DNA of 64,000 bases from Io17-Chloro-G2 sp034420695 (lineage in GTDB: Bacteria; Chloroflexota; Dehalococcoidia; Lucifugimonadales; UBA3495). Of the stretch, positions 8,542 through 16,567 are shown piece after piece (the first letter of the stretch is position 1; the number at the start of each line of letters is the position of its first letter). The DNA lies in assembly GCA_034420695.1 (NCBI GenBank), contig DAOULB010000045.1, positions 62,001 through 126,000 on the forward strand. The letters are read 5' to 3'. Below the pieces are notes generated by a model. That model had not been told where the DNA came from and did not search any database. It saw only the letters and a list, made by a program, of their open reading frames with translations. Both the position numbers and the translations under genes were made by a program.

Positions 8542-9297
8542 ATGACAGAAGTTATTCGTAATGAATTACCGCGATCGGGAGGCTGGAAAATAGGCAGGCA
8601 CCTGGCGATTTTGGCGGTGTTTCTGCTGGCGGTTGGGTGTGGCAGCGCTGCTACGCCCACGGTGGAGCCAACAGCTACGGCGAGACCCACATCTACACCT
8701 TCACCTACATCGGGGCCAACCGTGACGGCCGAGCCTACTCCTGCACCCACTCCTACGCCGGCGTCAACGGCGACGCCCACGCCTATTGCCACTGCCGTAC
8801 CGTCGAAGGATGAGACTGGGCGAATTGCAGGAAAAGCCGCCCCGAGCCTCGACGCTATCAAGGAAAAAATGGTTTCAGTTGAACCTACATGGACGGTCTA
8901 TTTTCACAGCGATGACTGGGTGACGCCCGGGAGAAATACGCCGCTGTCCGACGTGTTCGAACTGCTTAAGCTGGAAAATATCGCCACACATGAGGGATAC
9001 CAGCAGATCAGTCCGGAGGCGATTATCGCCCGCGAACCTGACATCATCATTGCAGACTCAATAGAAAGCGTGGTGGAAAACCCCCAATTGTCCGGCCTCC
9101 ACATGGTGCAAGACCCGGCACACATCCCGGACCATATCTTCGTCTTGAGAGAAGGACTCTCCTTCAGTATGGACAGTCATCATTTCATGGACGCCGTGGA
9201 AGAATTCGCTGCTTTTGTCTACCCCGAGATATTCGCCCCGAAAGAAGAAACGGAGCAGGGGCATACCCATGAGGGAGAGGGGAAGCACTCCCACTAG
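8542..9297 (+). CDS. Lipoprotein with a half periplasmic-binding-protein domain and His-rich tail
   Basis: A 251-residue predicted lipoprotein. The N-terminus carries a signal peptide ending in a lipobox (LLAVGC), then about 60 residues rich in Pro and Thr, and then about 150 residues that resemble only the C-terminal lobe of BtuF/FhuD-type binding proteins (LSDVFELLKLENIAT, then SPEAIIAREPDIIIAD). The extreme C-terminus is His-rich (GHTHEGEGKHSH), suggesting metal contact. Full binding proteins have two lobes and about 300 residues, so the first lobe is missing or replaced by the linker. No ABC permease or ATPase gene is adjacent. The function may be a metal or cofactor scavenger, or the gene may be a relic. 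Confidence 0.7.
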   Translation: MTEVIRNELPRSGGWKIGRHLAILAVFLLAVGCGSAATPTVEPTATARPTSTPSPTSGPTVTAEPTPAPTPTPASTATPTPIATAVPSKDETGRIAGKAAPSLDAIKEKMVSVEPTWTVYFHSDDWVTPGRNTPLSDVFELLKLENIATHEGYQQISPEAIIAREPDIIIADSIESVVENPQLSGLHMVQDPAHIPDHIFVLREGLSFSMDSHHFMDAVEEFAAFVYPEIFAPKEETEQGHTHEGEGKHSH

Positions 9298-9350
9298 AGA
9301 GCAGCGGCATCACCCCACCACCCAGGCTGGTCTCCAATGGTCCACGCGCT

Positions 9351-10523
9351 CTAGTCCCGGGCGCCGAAAATGGCGACGGAACAGGTGAAGGAGCCGGGAC
9401 GGCCCCCCAAGTTGTGGGTGAGGCCCAAGCCGGCCTTCTTCAGTTGGCGCGGCCCGGCCTTGCCTTGGAGTTGTTTGTACACTTCGTAAATCATCCGGAT
9501 GCCGCTGGCGCCGACGGGGTGCCCGAAGCATTTCAGCCCGCCGTCGGTGTTCACCGGGAGGTCGCCTTCGAGGGTGAAAGCGCCGTTGGCAACATCCTCG
9601 CTGCCGCGGCCCCGGCTGCTGAAGCCCAGGTCTTCGTAGATGATCAACTCGGTTATGGTGAAACAATCGTGGACCATGGCGAGGTCCAAGTCCCGCCGCG
9701 GGTCGGTGATTCCAGCTTCCTGGTAGGCCGTCTGGCCTGCCCTGACGGTTTCCGGAAAGTGAACGAAGTCCCAGTCGTCCCGGAGGACACCGAAGGCTCC
9801 CACGGATAGGCCAAGGGCCTTGACCAGAACGTAGTCGTCCCTGAAAGAGCGGGCTATTTCCGGAGTGGTGATGACCGCCGCAGCCGCTCCGTCGCTGACC
9901 CCGCAGCAATCGTAGAGCCCCAAGGGCCAAGCGATCATGGGCGCTTCAACAACCTGCTTGGGGTCCACCTCCCTCTGGAAGTGGGCCTTGGAGTTAAGGG
10001 AGCCGTTATGGTGGTTCTTGGAGGCGATTTCGGCCAGGGTCCGCTTGCCCTCTTCAAAGGGAATTCCGTACTGGTGGAAATACCGGGTTGCCGCCATGGC
10101 GAACTGGGAGGGCGGAGGAACCGGAGGAGCCACGTCGGCGCCGGGGGCTTCGGGAATCGCCAGTCCGGAGAAGCCGGAGTCCTTCAGCTTTTCGACACCC
10201 AAGGCCAGCACGATGTCGTAGATGCCGGCGGCCACAGCATAGCAAGCATTCCGGAAGGCGTCGGTGGCGGTGGCGCAGGCGTTTTCCATGCGGCTAATGG
10301 GGATGTAGTCCAGCTTCAGGGCTTCGGCAAGGGGCTGGCCTGTCCGGAAAGAGCTGACCGTGCCCAGCCAGGCGGCCTGAACGTCGCCAGCGTCTATCCC
10401 AGCGTCGGCAAAAGCTTCGTGGGCGGCCTCGATCATCAGGTCGGCGGCTCCTGCGTCCCACCTTTCACCGAACTTGGAGCAACCCATCCCGATGATGGCT
10501 ACCCGGTCCTTGATGCCAGTCAT
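9351..10523 (-). CDS. Thiolase (acetyl-CoA acetyltransferase/SCP-x-like)
   Basis: A 390-residue thiolase-fold enzyme. The nucleophilic Cys is at about residue 83 in MENACATAT, and the C-terminal catalytic segment GHPVGASG and HNLGGRPG are present. The sequence style matches the SCP-x/archaeal acetoacetyl-CoA thiolase branch rather than classical FadA. Only 3 nt separate it from the upstream HMG-CoA-synthase-like/DUF35 gene, so the two are co-translated and probably form a complex, as known for archaeal thiolase/HMG-CoA synthase/DUF35 assemblies. The substrate could be a short-chain or sterol-like acyl-CoA. Confidence 0.9.
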   Translation of the reverse strand: MTGIKDRVAIIGMGCSKFGERWDAGAADLMIEAAHEAFADAGIDAGDVQAAWLGTVSSFRTGQPLAEALKLDYIPISRMENACATATDAFRNACYAVAAGIYDIVLALGVEKLKDSGFSGLAIPEAPGADVAPPVPPPSQFAMAATRYFHQYGIPFEEGKRTLAEIASKNHHNGSLNSKAHFQREVDPKQVVEAPMIAWPLGLYDCCGVSDGAAAAVITTPEIARSFRDDYVLVKALGLSVGAFGVLRDDWDFVHFPETVRAGQTAYQEAGITDPRRDLDLAMVHDCFTITELIIYEDLGFSSRGRGSEDVANGAFTLEGDLPVNTDGGLKCFGHPVGASGIRMIYEVYKQLQGKAGPRQLKKAGLGLTHNLGGRPGSFTCSVAIFGARD

Positions 10524-10526
10524 CCT

Positions 10527-12029
10527 CTACCCCCTGGCGGCCATTCCTGCGGTTCCAGCGGCACGGGCATGGGCGCGGCCCGGCGTTGCCTTCCAGTAAT
10601 AGTTGTGGATGCCGTTCACTACGCGGAGCTTCCTGAAGCTCATCTCCACAGGCATCCCGATTCGGACTTCGTCCAGCTCCCTGTCGGTCATCATACACAA
10701 CATACGGCCGCCCCCATCGAAGTCCACAACGGCAATCACCAGCGGAATGTCGGTGGCGCCGGCCAAGTAGTCCATAGAATAGGTGAACACTGAACCCGGG
10801 CGGTCACTGAACCGCAATGGAGAGGAATCCTCCACTGCCCGGCAGTTGACGCAGACCTTCTGGGAGGGGTATTGCACGTAGCCGCAGGCGTTGCAGCGCC
10901 CGCCGTACAGCCGGAGGTTGCGGTCGCTCTCCCGCCACAGCGCGGTGGCGGACGGGGAATTCATTGCCGGGCGCCGGGCCGACGCATCGGTCACCCAAAC
11001 GTCCCGCCACCGGGCGTAGGTCTCATAGCTGTCCAGTTCCTGCTTGGCCTCCAGATGGCCCCCGATGCCCATCGGCGGTCTCGCCTGGGAGACCAGCGGT
11101 GTGGTACGGAAACCCAGGGCCTCCCCGCCGTCGCCGTAGGACACGGTAAGCAACAACTCTCCAGGTCCGGCTTCTTCCAGGGCCCCGGCCAGCAGCATCA
11201 ATGGGAAGGCCGTACCGGTGTTGCCCAGTTGGCCGAACAGGGGGTCTTGCACCTGTTCGGGCCGCGCGTTCAAGAGCCTAGCCAATTGGCCGTGGCGGCG
11301 CCCGTCGGGAGCGTACATGGCCAGCTTGGCCACGGCGGCAATACTACAGCCGTGTTTCTCCAGGTAGCCCGAAACTGTTTCCGACAGTATCCGCTCCAGC
11401 CCCTCCTCGGTGGAGAACCGGTCTTCCCAGGAACGGACGAAGGGGTCCCCGCTGTCCCGCCAACTGTCCAAAAGGTTTTCGGTGACAGTGTGAGAACCCT
11501 CGAAGACGGCGGCGTTATCCTGCCCGGACACCAGGAAGGCAGCGGCACCGTCTCCCCCGTTCCTTTCAGTGTCGCTACGGGGAGGTCCTTGGCGGCTGTC
11601 GCTGGCGACCACCAATACGTTGCTGGCCGAACGGGCAGAGACCGAGTCCAAAGCCGACTTCAGGGCGGTGGTCCCGGCGCGCAGGACTCCCGTCACGTCG
11701 GCAGTGAATATGTCCCGGCGCAGGTCAAGGGCGGTGGCTATGATGGCGGCGCATTGTTTTTCTGCGTAGGGAGGAGTGGTGCTGGCGAAGAACAGGCCGT
11801 CGATGTGTTCCCGGTCCCGCCCGGCCAAGCAGTCCATTCCGGCAGCCACAGCCATGCTGACGCTGTCCTCGTCGAAGTTGGCTACGGCCCGCTCGGAGGT
11901 GGAATTCCATCCCGATGTACCCGGTCCGAGCCGGTACTTGGGTATGTAGGCGCCGAAGGCAGAGATTCCGGGCACGGTTGAAGTCCCGAGTCCAATGGCT
12001 GATTTGGCTAAAATGCCAAGACGCCTCAT
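10527..12029 (-). CDS. HMG-CoA synthase-like protein fused to a DUF35 zinc-ribbon/OB-fold domain
   Basis: A 500-residue fusion. Residues of about 20-340 form a thiolase-fold domain of the HMG-CoA synthase/KAS III type. Residues of about 365-480 form a DUF35 domain with a rubredoxin-like zinc knuckle (Cys379, Cys382, Cys393, Cys396) and an OB-fold acyl-CoA-binding part. The segment that should hold the catalytic Cys reads DVTGVLRAGTTAL: Leu116 stands where HMG-CoA synthases have Cys. The domain may therefore be a non-condensing partner of the adjacent thiolase, with DUF35 presenting CoA. The start is uncertain: ATG at 12029, or GTG 54 nt further in. Confidence 0.85.
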   Translation of the reverse strand: MRRLGILAKSAIGLGTSTVPGISAFGAYIPKYRLGPGTSGWNSTSERAVANFDEDSVSMAVAAGMDCLAGRDREHIDGLFFASTTPPYAEKQCAAIIATALDLRRDIFTADVTGVLRAGTTALKSALDSVSARSASNVLVVASDSRQGPPRSDTERNGGDGAAAFLVSGQDNAAVFEGSHTVTENLLDSWRDSGDPFVRSWEDRFSTEEGLERILSETVSGYLEKHGCSIAAVAKLAMYAPDGRRHGQLARLLNARPEQVQDPLFGQLGNTGTAFPLMLLAGALEEAGPGELLLTVSYGDGGEALGFRTTPLVSQARPPMGIGGHLEAKQELDSYETYARWRDVWVTDASARRPAMNSPSATALWRESDRNLRLYGGRCNACGYVQYPSQKVCVNCRAVEDSSPLRFSDRPGSVFTYSMDYLAGATDIPLVIAVVDFDGGGRMLCMMTDRELDEVRIGMPVEMSFRKLRVVNGIHNYYWKATPGRAHARAAGTAGMAARG

Positions 12030-12272
12030 GCTAGCAGCCGCCCTTAAAGGGTGTCAAAAGGGCGGAAGCCGGGCAGAGCAACGGCTGCCGGAATTAAGTT
12101 TTTGCCCGAGGGTTCCTTGCCCGGGCTGCCTTGGCCACCTTGGCTACCTTAGCTAACTTGGCCTGCCTACGATTACCGGAATCGGCTGCGTTAGGTTGTA
12201 TGGCCGCCAGCCTTCAACGCCAAGACGCCAGGACGCAAAGGCACCGGTCGGCCAGCTCCTTCCTCCAGCTCT

Positions 12273-12293
12273 GGGCGCCCACAAGGGACGCCC
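12273..12293. repeat. Small palindromic intergenic hairpin
   Basis: GGGCGCCC and GGACGCCC face each other across a 5-nt loop, forming an 8-bp stem with one G-U pair on one strand. Sequences of this kind look like dispersed REP-type elements in related metagenome assemblies, judged from memory only. It lies 18 nt past the stop of the gene at 12311-12643 and could help end that transcript. Confidence 0.4.
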
Positions 12294-12310
12294 CTACACG
12301 GCTGCGCCCT

Positions 12311-12643
12311 CTAAGCCTGCAGGGAGAGGAGGGCGTTGTAGGGGAAGTCCCGGGCGCAGGGCAGCAGCCGGTAGAGCAACTTCTGGGCTTCGGGGGCGGT
12401 GTTCTTGTTCCGGCACTCTTCCAGGTACTTGACGGCGCCCATGTGGGAGGTGAGCATGACGCCGGTGGCGGCGACCTTGCTGGGGAAGGTGTGGGGTTCG
12501 GGCACGGGCTGGTCGCCGGCTAAGGCGATGCCCCACTTGAGGGCGAATTCGCAGACCAAGCGGTGGAGTTCGATAACGGTCAACTCCAGGACCATCTTGC
12601 TGCGGAGGGCGTCGATGCGCCGGCGTATTTCATTGAGATGCAT
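12311..12643 (-). CDS. Small conserved-looking protein of unknown function
   Basis: A 110-residue soluble protein, predicted mostly helical, with a charged N-terminus (MHLNEIRRRIDALRSKM) and a Cys/Asn-containing middle (EECRNKN). I recognise no domain. Support for a real gene comes from AAAGGAG upstream of ATG at 12643 and the typical amino-acid composition. It stands between the HMG-CoA-synthase-like gene, about 280 bp away, and the tandem repeat array. Confidence 0.6.
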   Translation of the reverse strand: MHLNEIRRRIDALRSKMVLELTVIELHRLVCEFALKWGIALAGDQPVPEPHTFPSKVAATGVMLTSHMGAVKYLEECRNKNTAPEAQKLLYRLLPCARDFPYNALLSLQA

Positions 12644-12723
12644 GGTGCGATGTTCTCCTTTATGAGTTCGTGAGTGGACTTGCCGGGTGCGATGATGGGC
12701 AGAGCTTACTCCGGAGGAGGACC

Positions 12724-13020
12724 GGGGCCGGAAGTTTTAATTTCCCTCTCATTTCCTCTCATTTCCTCTCATTTTTGCGGCCGGGTGGGATCGGGTAAGG
12801 CAGGGGGCTCCGGTCCGAGCATGGGGCCGGATTTTTTATTTTCCCCGCCAATTTCCGCCATTTCCCACCATTTTGCGGGCCTGAAGGGACAGTGCCGGTC
12901 TTGAATCTCCGGGGAGAGCGGAGGGCCGAAAATTTTAAATTTCCCACCATTTCCCGCCATTTTCCACCACTTTGGGGGTCTGGAGGGGCCGGCGAAGTCC
13001 GTGGGGAGTTGAGCACCGAG
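12724..13020. repeat. Three tandem 99-bp units with 10-bp-phased TTTCCCRCCA cores
   Basis: Units start at 12724, 12823 and 12922, exactly 99 bp apart. Each begins with (G)GGGCCGG or a close variant, then an A/T-rich stretch, then about four copies of a 10-nt motif of the type TTTCCCRCCA, then a G-rich half. On the minus strand the cores read as TGGGA/CGGAA boxes with 5-nt spacers, the known layout of MraZ operators. Because 99 is a multiple of three, repetitive open frames run through the array on the minus strand; I regard these as by-products. The same box array occurs singly at 3841-3868. Confidence 0.75.
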
Positions 13021-13060
13021 TTGGAGGAACTTGAGCTTGAAGGGGTTTCCTTGGGTCCAA

Positions 13061-13197
13061 CTGGTGGGCATTGGACTCCCGGTGGCCTCAGTGGCCGGTT
13101 GGACTGGGGCGCCACGGCGGCAGGCCGCGTGACGCCCTGAAATCCATGCTAGAGAGCTGCAATCCTGGATGGCAAGCGCGAAGTGTCAGTAAATGGG
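13061..13197 (+). repeat. Left copy of a 137-bp direct repeat
   Basis: This segment matches 18578-18714 without gaps at a constant offset of 5517 bp. Identity is highest over 13133-13197 (only a handful of mismatches) and lower in the first half. The two copies bracket the accessory region with the tRNA-like sequence, methyltransferase fusion and transposase remnant. It could be a target duplication, an attachment repeat or a dispersed element. Confidence 0.8.
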
Positions 13198-13457
13198 GAG
13201 GGTTTGGAGATTGGCTGTTGTTTGGGCCGGCCTGGCGCTTTGGCCCGGAGCGCCGAGGGTTTTCCGGATTCAGTTGGCCGAGGATGGAAGGAGCTTGGTG
13301 TGGGGTAGTTTTCGGGAAAACAAGGCGGGGCCGTAAAGTTGTAAAATGGAGTTGGCGCCGGAGGAGCAATGCCGGCTAGCCTCTCCAGTGCCCGGGGAAA
13401 GGGCGCCGCCCACCGGATGGGGGACGGCGGCAGTGTTCCAGGGGCGCCACCGCAGAG

Positions 13458-13531
13458 GGTCCGTTTGCCCAGCCAGGCAGAGCGCCGGACTTTTAATCCG
13501 GGTGTCGTGGGTTCGATTCCCACACGGCCAC
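13458..13531 (+). tRNA. tRNA-Lys(TTT)-like sequence, possibly degenerate
   Basis: A cloverleaf can be drawn. The anticodon arm is perfect (CCGGA, loop CTTTTAA, TCCGG; anticodon TTT), the variable loop has 5 nt, and the T arm is perfect (GTGGG, TTCGATT, CCCAC). The 5' half is poor: the acceptor stem GGTCCGT pairs with ACGGCCA with two mismatches (1-72 and 3-70), and the D stem has a C-A mismatch. No CCA is encoded. A good 3' half with a worn 5' half is what an integration remnant at a tRNA gene looks like, but a functional low-scoring tRNA is not excluded. Confidence 0.6.
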
Positions 13532-13534
13532 TAG

Positions 13535-13930
13535 CGCCATCTCATACTTGTCGTCGAAACTGTCGAGCAGCAGGCAAGAGGCCATATTCACGTCGGACCC
13601 TTTCTCTTCCGTGTCCATTATTTCCACGGTGCGCGGGCCGGATTGCGGCTGCCGGGCCAGGGGTCTACGCTTGGTCTTGTCCATCAGCTGTCCGTAGTGG
13701 ATGGTCGGGTCAGGGATCGTCCCAAGGGCGCGGAGGTAAGCCCGCTGGCGTTGCGCCTGGGTGGGGTCATCGAGCCGGATGGCAACCAGGGCAGTGAAGT
13801 AGCGTATCCGGCCAATGTCGTGGCCGGGCAGTAGCATCCGAGCCAACTGCCCCAAGTCCAGCCAGAGGTGGGGCGTTCCTCGCAGGGCGAGGTAGTACAG
13901 GTTCAGGCCGTCGATGTAGATGTTGTGGCG
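13535..13930 (-). pseudogene. NYN-domain (PIN-like) protein remnant, truncated at both ends
   Basis: The minus-strand frame encodes the N-terminal and middle part of a NYN-type nuclease-fold protein: RHNIYIDGLNLYY (active-site Asp in the first strand), then RIRYFTALVAIRLDD, then the acidic cluster TEEKGSDVNMA and DKYEMAL. Family members continue with a strand and an N-D-S-D motif, but here the homology stops at the 3' end of the tRNA-Lys-like sequence and the frame then runs antisense through it. At the other end no start codon exists between an in-frame stop and the domain. The upstream side is the terminator at 13948-13979. I read this as a gene cut by an insertion or deletion at the tRNA boundary. 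Confidence 0.7.
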
Positions 13931-13947
13931 AAACAGGGGCGTCCCGG

Positions 13948-13979
13948 AAAAAAAGCTGAGGCTGCTGGAAGGCAGCCTC
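13948..13979 (-). terminator. Intrinsic terminator of the 17.9-14.1 kb minus-strand operon
   Basis: On the minus strand an 8-bp stem (GAGGCTGC/GCAGCCTC, 6-nt loop) is followed 3 nt later by seven T residues. It lies about 140 nt beyond the stop of the gene at 14117, so it would end transcripts of the methyltransferase-containing operon. Confidence 0.8.
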
Positions 13980-14116
13980 GCGCCCTGCCGTCGAAGCAGT
14001 CGTCAGGGGGGTACGTGTTTAGAATTCCCTACCCTACTGATGCCTGTTAACAATGCCGACCTTCATCCGCCCAGGATGCTTGAGGGGTGTAACAGCGAAA
14101 ACTCGCTCCTACTGAA

Positions 14117-14926
14117 CTAATGTGTTTGGCCTGGCCAGTAATCCACGGCGTCGTCGAACTCGCCAGGGTCTAGCAAGAAAACAAACCTTCCTGTTGGGCC
14201 CCCGCTTTCCTGTGGCATCTCCCACCATCCCCTCATGTAGTCGGGGATAAGCCGCCCTTGTCCAAGTGCTTCGTACACGGTGTACTCAACCTTTTGTCCG
14301 TTGCAGTCGAAGCGCCTCGTTGCCATGGCCTTGTAGCCCATGGTGTGGTTGCTTGTGATGGCCTGGGTAACCATGACTCTCCCGTTCTCCAGGTTGTATT
14401 GGGTCACTAACCCATAAGCATCCACCAGAGCCGCCATCCTCTTATGCACGCGGGCGAGGCCAGGAGTGGTCATTAGCTCTATTCCTATTACAAAGCCGGT
14501 GGCGTGCCTCACTCCCTTTGCCGGGTTTGACATCCAGTATTTTCTGTCCCCATGCCGAATACTCTCGTCCATAAACTCCAAGAAGGCTTCGACGCTGGGC
14601 CACCCTTCGTCAAGCAGTATTCCTTCCACCAACGCCTTGCGTGACTGCAACAAACCGTGCAACGTCGTGATGGTGTGGACCGATTTGATCTCTACTTTGT
14701 CGGCCACTAGGAGCACTTTGTAAATTAGCTCGATGGCGATTCCTGCGGAGACGAGGCTAACGTTGAGCCTGGCATGGTCAATATTTATTCCCGTCTTTCC
14801 CGTCACCCTACCGCTCTCTGCGTCTTCCCGCAGGGCCACCCTCATCCAAGCCAATGAATCCCCGTGCCACAGGGAACCATCAGCGCTGCTGTAGAAGTGA
14901 ACCCACTGCCACGAACTCATGGTCAT
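14117..14926 (-). CDS. Unknown protein, HEPN-like helical features, last gene of methyltransferase operon
   Basis: A 269-residue soluble protein I cannot assign. Its middle (HARLNVSLVSAGIAIELIYK ... HTITTLHGLL) has the spacing of paired helices seen in HEPN-type domains, with a His about 30 residues after the first helix, but no clear RxxxxH motif is seen. The C-terminal part is rich in aromatic residues (YMRGWWEMP). ATG at 14926 is preferred (AAGGGAG 10 nt upstream); an earlier ATG at 14962 is possible. It follows the methyltransferase-HNH gene by 69 nt and precedes the terminator, so it is probably part of the same system. Confidence 0.6.
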   Translation of the reverse strand: MTMSSWQWVHFYSSADGSLWHGDSLAWMRVALREDAESGRVTGKTGINIDHARLNVSLVSAGIAIELIYKVLLVADKVEIKSVHTITTLHGLLQSRKALVEGILLDEGWPSVEAFLEFMDESIRHGDRKYWMSNPAKGVRHATGFVIGIELMTTPGLARVHKRMAALVDAYGLVTQYNLENGRVMVTQAITSNHTMGYKAMATRRFDCNGQKVEYTVYEALGQGRLIPDYMRGWWEMPQESGGPTGRFVFLLDPGEFDDAVDYWPGQTH

Positions 14927-14995
14927 TGCGTGTTGACTCCCTTCGCGCGCTTCTGGTTCCACGGTGAATACCGCGATTACCCTCGCGCCGATTTG

Positions 14996-16465
14996 CTAGT
15001 TGATGCCCAACTCGCGCAGTCGAGCGAGCAGGTATTCCTGGGGACGGTTGCCCTTAACGCGGTTGCAGTGGGCGCAGAGCAGTTGCAGGTTGTCAATGTG
15101 GTCGTGCCCGCCCGCGTCTTGGGGGATGATGTGGTCAACCTCCAGGTGGCGGAACTCGAAGGGCGACCGGCACCCGCCACAGCGCCCCTCCTGTTGTCCG
15201 AAGAGGACGTGCTTGTTCTGGCGATAGGGCACCGGCGCGTCAATGTCGGTGCGTCTGGGGATGTCGGTGCGGGCCGTGACCAGTCGATTGTGGAAAAGGT
15301 CTCCCATAGACTGCTGGAGACGAACGTTGACCAGTTCCACGGCTTTGGGCGAAATGTCGATTCCGAGCCAGCGTCGGCCCAGATTTTCGGCGGCGACACA
15401 GGCAGTGGCGCAACCGCAGAAAGGGTCCAGCACTACGTTCCCTTCGTTGGACGATGCCTTTATGATGCGCTCCAGCAGCACCAGGGGTTTCTGGGTGGGG
15501 TAACCGATGCGCTCGTTGCCCAGCACGGGCGGAATATCATCCCATAAGTCTTGCAGGGGAACCCCAGGCATATCCTCGGAGAACTGCATCAACCGAGGCA
15601 TACCCGTCTCGCGGTGGATCAGTCTGCCTTCGTTCCAGAAAGCGGAAAGATTGGCCTTGGAGTAGGCCCAGTAGCGGCCTCGATACGGGCTTACGGCCTT
15701 ATACTCCCAGCCGGGTTGGGGAGTCAGGTGCTCGTCGGTCAGGTCGGCTGACCACCTGACCTTCTCTCCCGCAGGGCGCTTCACGTGCCACTGGTATTCG
15801 GTATCGCCCCCAGGTTTGGCCGCAGTTGCGTCCGTTTCCTTGTAGCGTCGGCCGTCCGGGCCGACGTGCCGGTATTCCGTTTGTAGGTAATCCTCGGTGT
15901 AGGGCATATATAGGGAGTTCCATACGTAGTCGCCGGTCTTGGTGTAAACCAGCAGAACATCCCGGATCTTGCCGGCGCGACGCATTCCTTGGCGGGTGTC
16001 GCTGTGGGCGCTGGACCGCTTCCAGGTCATCTCGTTCAGGAATAACTCGGCCCCAAACACGGCGTCCATAAGCAACTTCAGGTAGTGGCTGGCGGTGGGG
16101 TCGCAGTGCAGGTATATGGAGGCGGTGTCCTTCATTACCCGGCGCATTTCCAGCAGGCGCACCGCCATCATGCACAGGTAGGACTGCATCCCCTTGCCGT
16201 GGGACAGGCTCGCCGTGTCCAGCACCCGGTAAATGGCCGGATGCCGGTCGGCGATCAGTCCCATCCAGGCCACGTCCAGGTCCGAGAGGGTCCAGGTGTC
16301 CTTGAAGGCTGCTCCGGCGGCGGCGCTGCCTAATGGAGCGGCGTAATTGCGGTTGGAGTTGAAGGGAGGGTCCAGGTAGATTAGGTCAACCGAGGCGGAG
16401 TTGAGACCCCGCAGAATATCCAGGTTGTCCCCGGTCCAGATGGTCCTGTCAGCAAAGTTGGTCAC
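14996..16465 (-). CDS. DNA methyltransferase (N4-C/N6-A type) fused to an HNH endonuclease domain
   Basis: A 489-residue fusion. The N-terminal part is a beta-class amino-methyltransferase: catalytic motif IV DPPF at about residues 32-35 comes before the SAM-binding motif I, DPFCGCATA, near residue 350. The C-terminal 60 residues are an HNH nuclease with zinc-knuckle Cys pairs (CGGC, then CAHC), the catalytic LEVDHIIPQ segment and the NLQLLC ... N core. Joining modification and cleavage in one chain suggests a restriction-modification or self-versus-foreign nuclease. GTG at 16465 (GAGGTGG upstream) is chosen because family homology starts there; the frame is open to 16561. It lies between two unknown genes on the same strand. 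Confidence 0.88.
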   Translation of the reverse strand: MTNFADRTIWTGDNLDILRGLNSASVDLIYLDPPFNSNRNYAAPLGSAAAGAAFKDTWTLSDLDVAWMGLIADRHPAIYRVLDTASLSHGKGMQSYLCMMAVRLLEMRRVMKDTASIYLHCDPTASHYLKLLMDAVFGAELFLNEMTWKRSSAHSDTRQGMRRAGKIRDVLLVYTKTGDYVWNSLYMPYTEDYLQTEYRHVGPDGRRYKETDATAAKPGGDTEYQWHVKRPAGEKVRWSADLTDEHLTPQPGWEYKAVSPYRGRYWAYSKANLSAFWNEGRLIHRETGMPRLMQFSEDMPGVPLQDLWDDIPPVLGNERIGYPTQKPLVLLERIIKASSNEGNVVLDPFCGCATACVAAENLGRRWLGIDISPKAVELVNVRLQQSMGDLFHNRLVTARTDIPRRTDIDAPVPYRQNKHVLFGQQEGRCGGCRSPFEFRHLEVDHIIPQDAGGHDHIDNLQLLCAHCNRVKGNRPQEYLLARLRELGIN

Positions 16466-16567
16466 GCCCCACCTCAACGAAAGTATGGCATAACCGGGAG
16501 CGTCACGTCGCCCCTCCGCTGTCGGCAGGATGACGCGACGCTCCCGCGAATTCCTCCTCAAGAGGCA

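Noticed and set aside
8292..8861. Gly-Val-rich open frame on the minus strand
   Set aside because: It is antisense to the Thr-Pro linker of the lipoprotein at 8542; low-complexity coding sequence opens such frames by itself.
12724..13020. CRISPR array
   Set aside because: Units are 99 bp with internal 10-bp periodicity, not short repeats with unique spacers; no cas genes nearby.
12759..13115. Repetitive minus-strand frames (GGKWREM-type repeats)
   Set aside because: They arise because the tandem unit is 99 bp, a multiple of three; there is no start signal or domain, and the core is better explained as DNA boxes.
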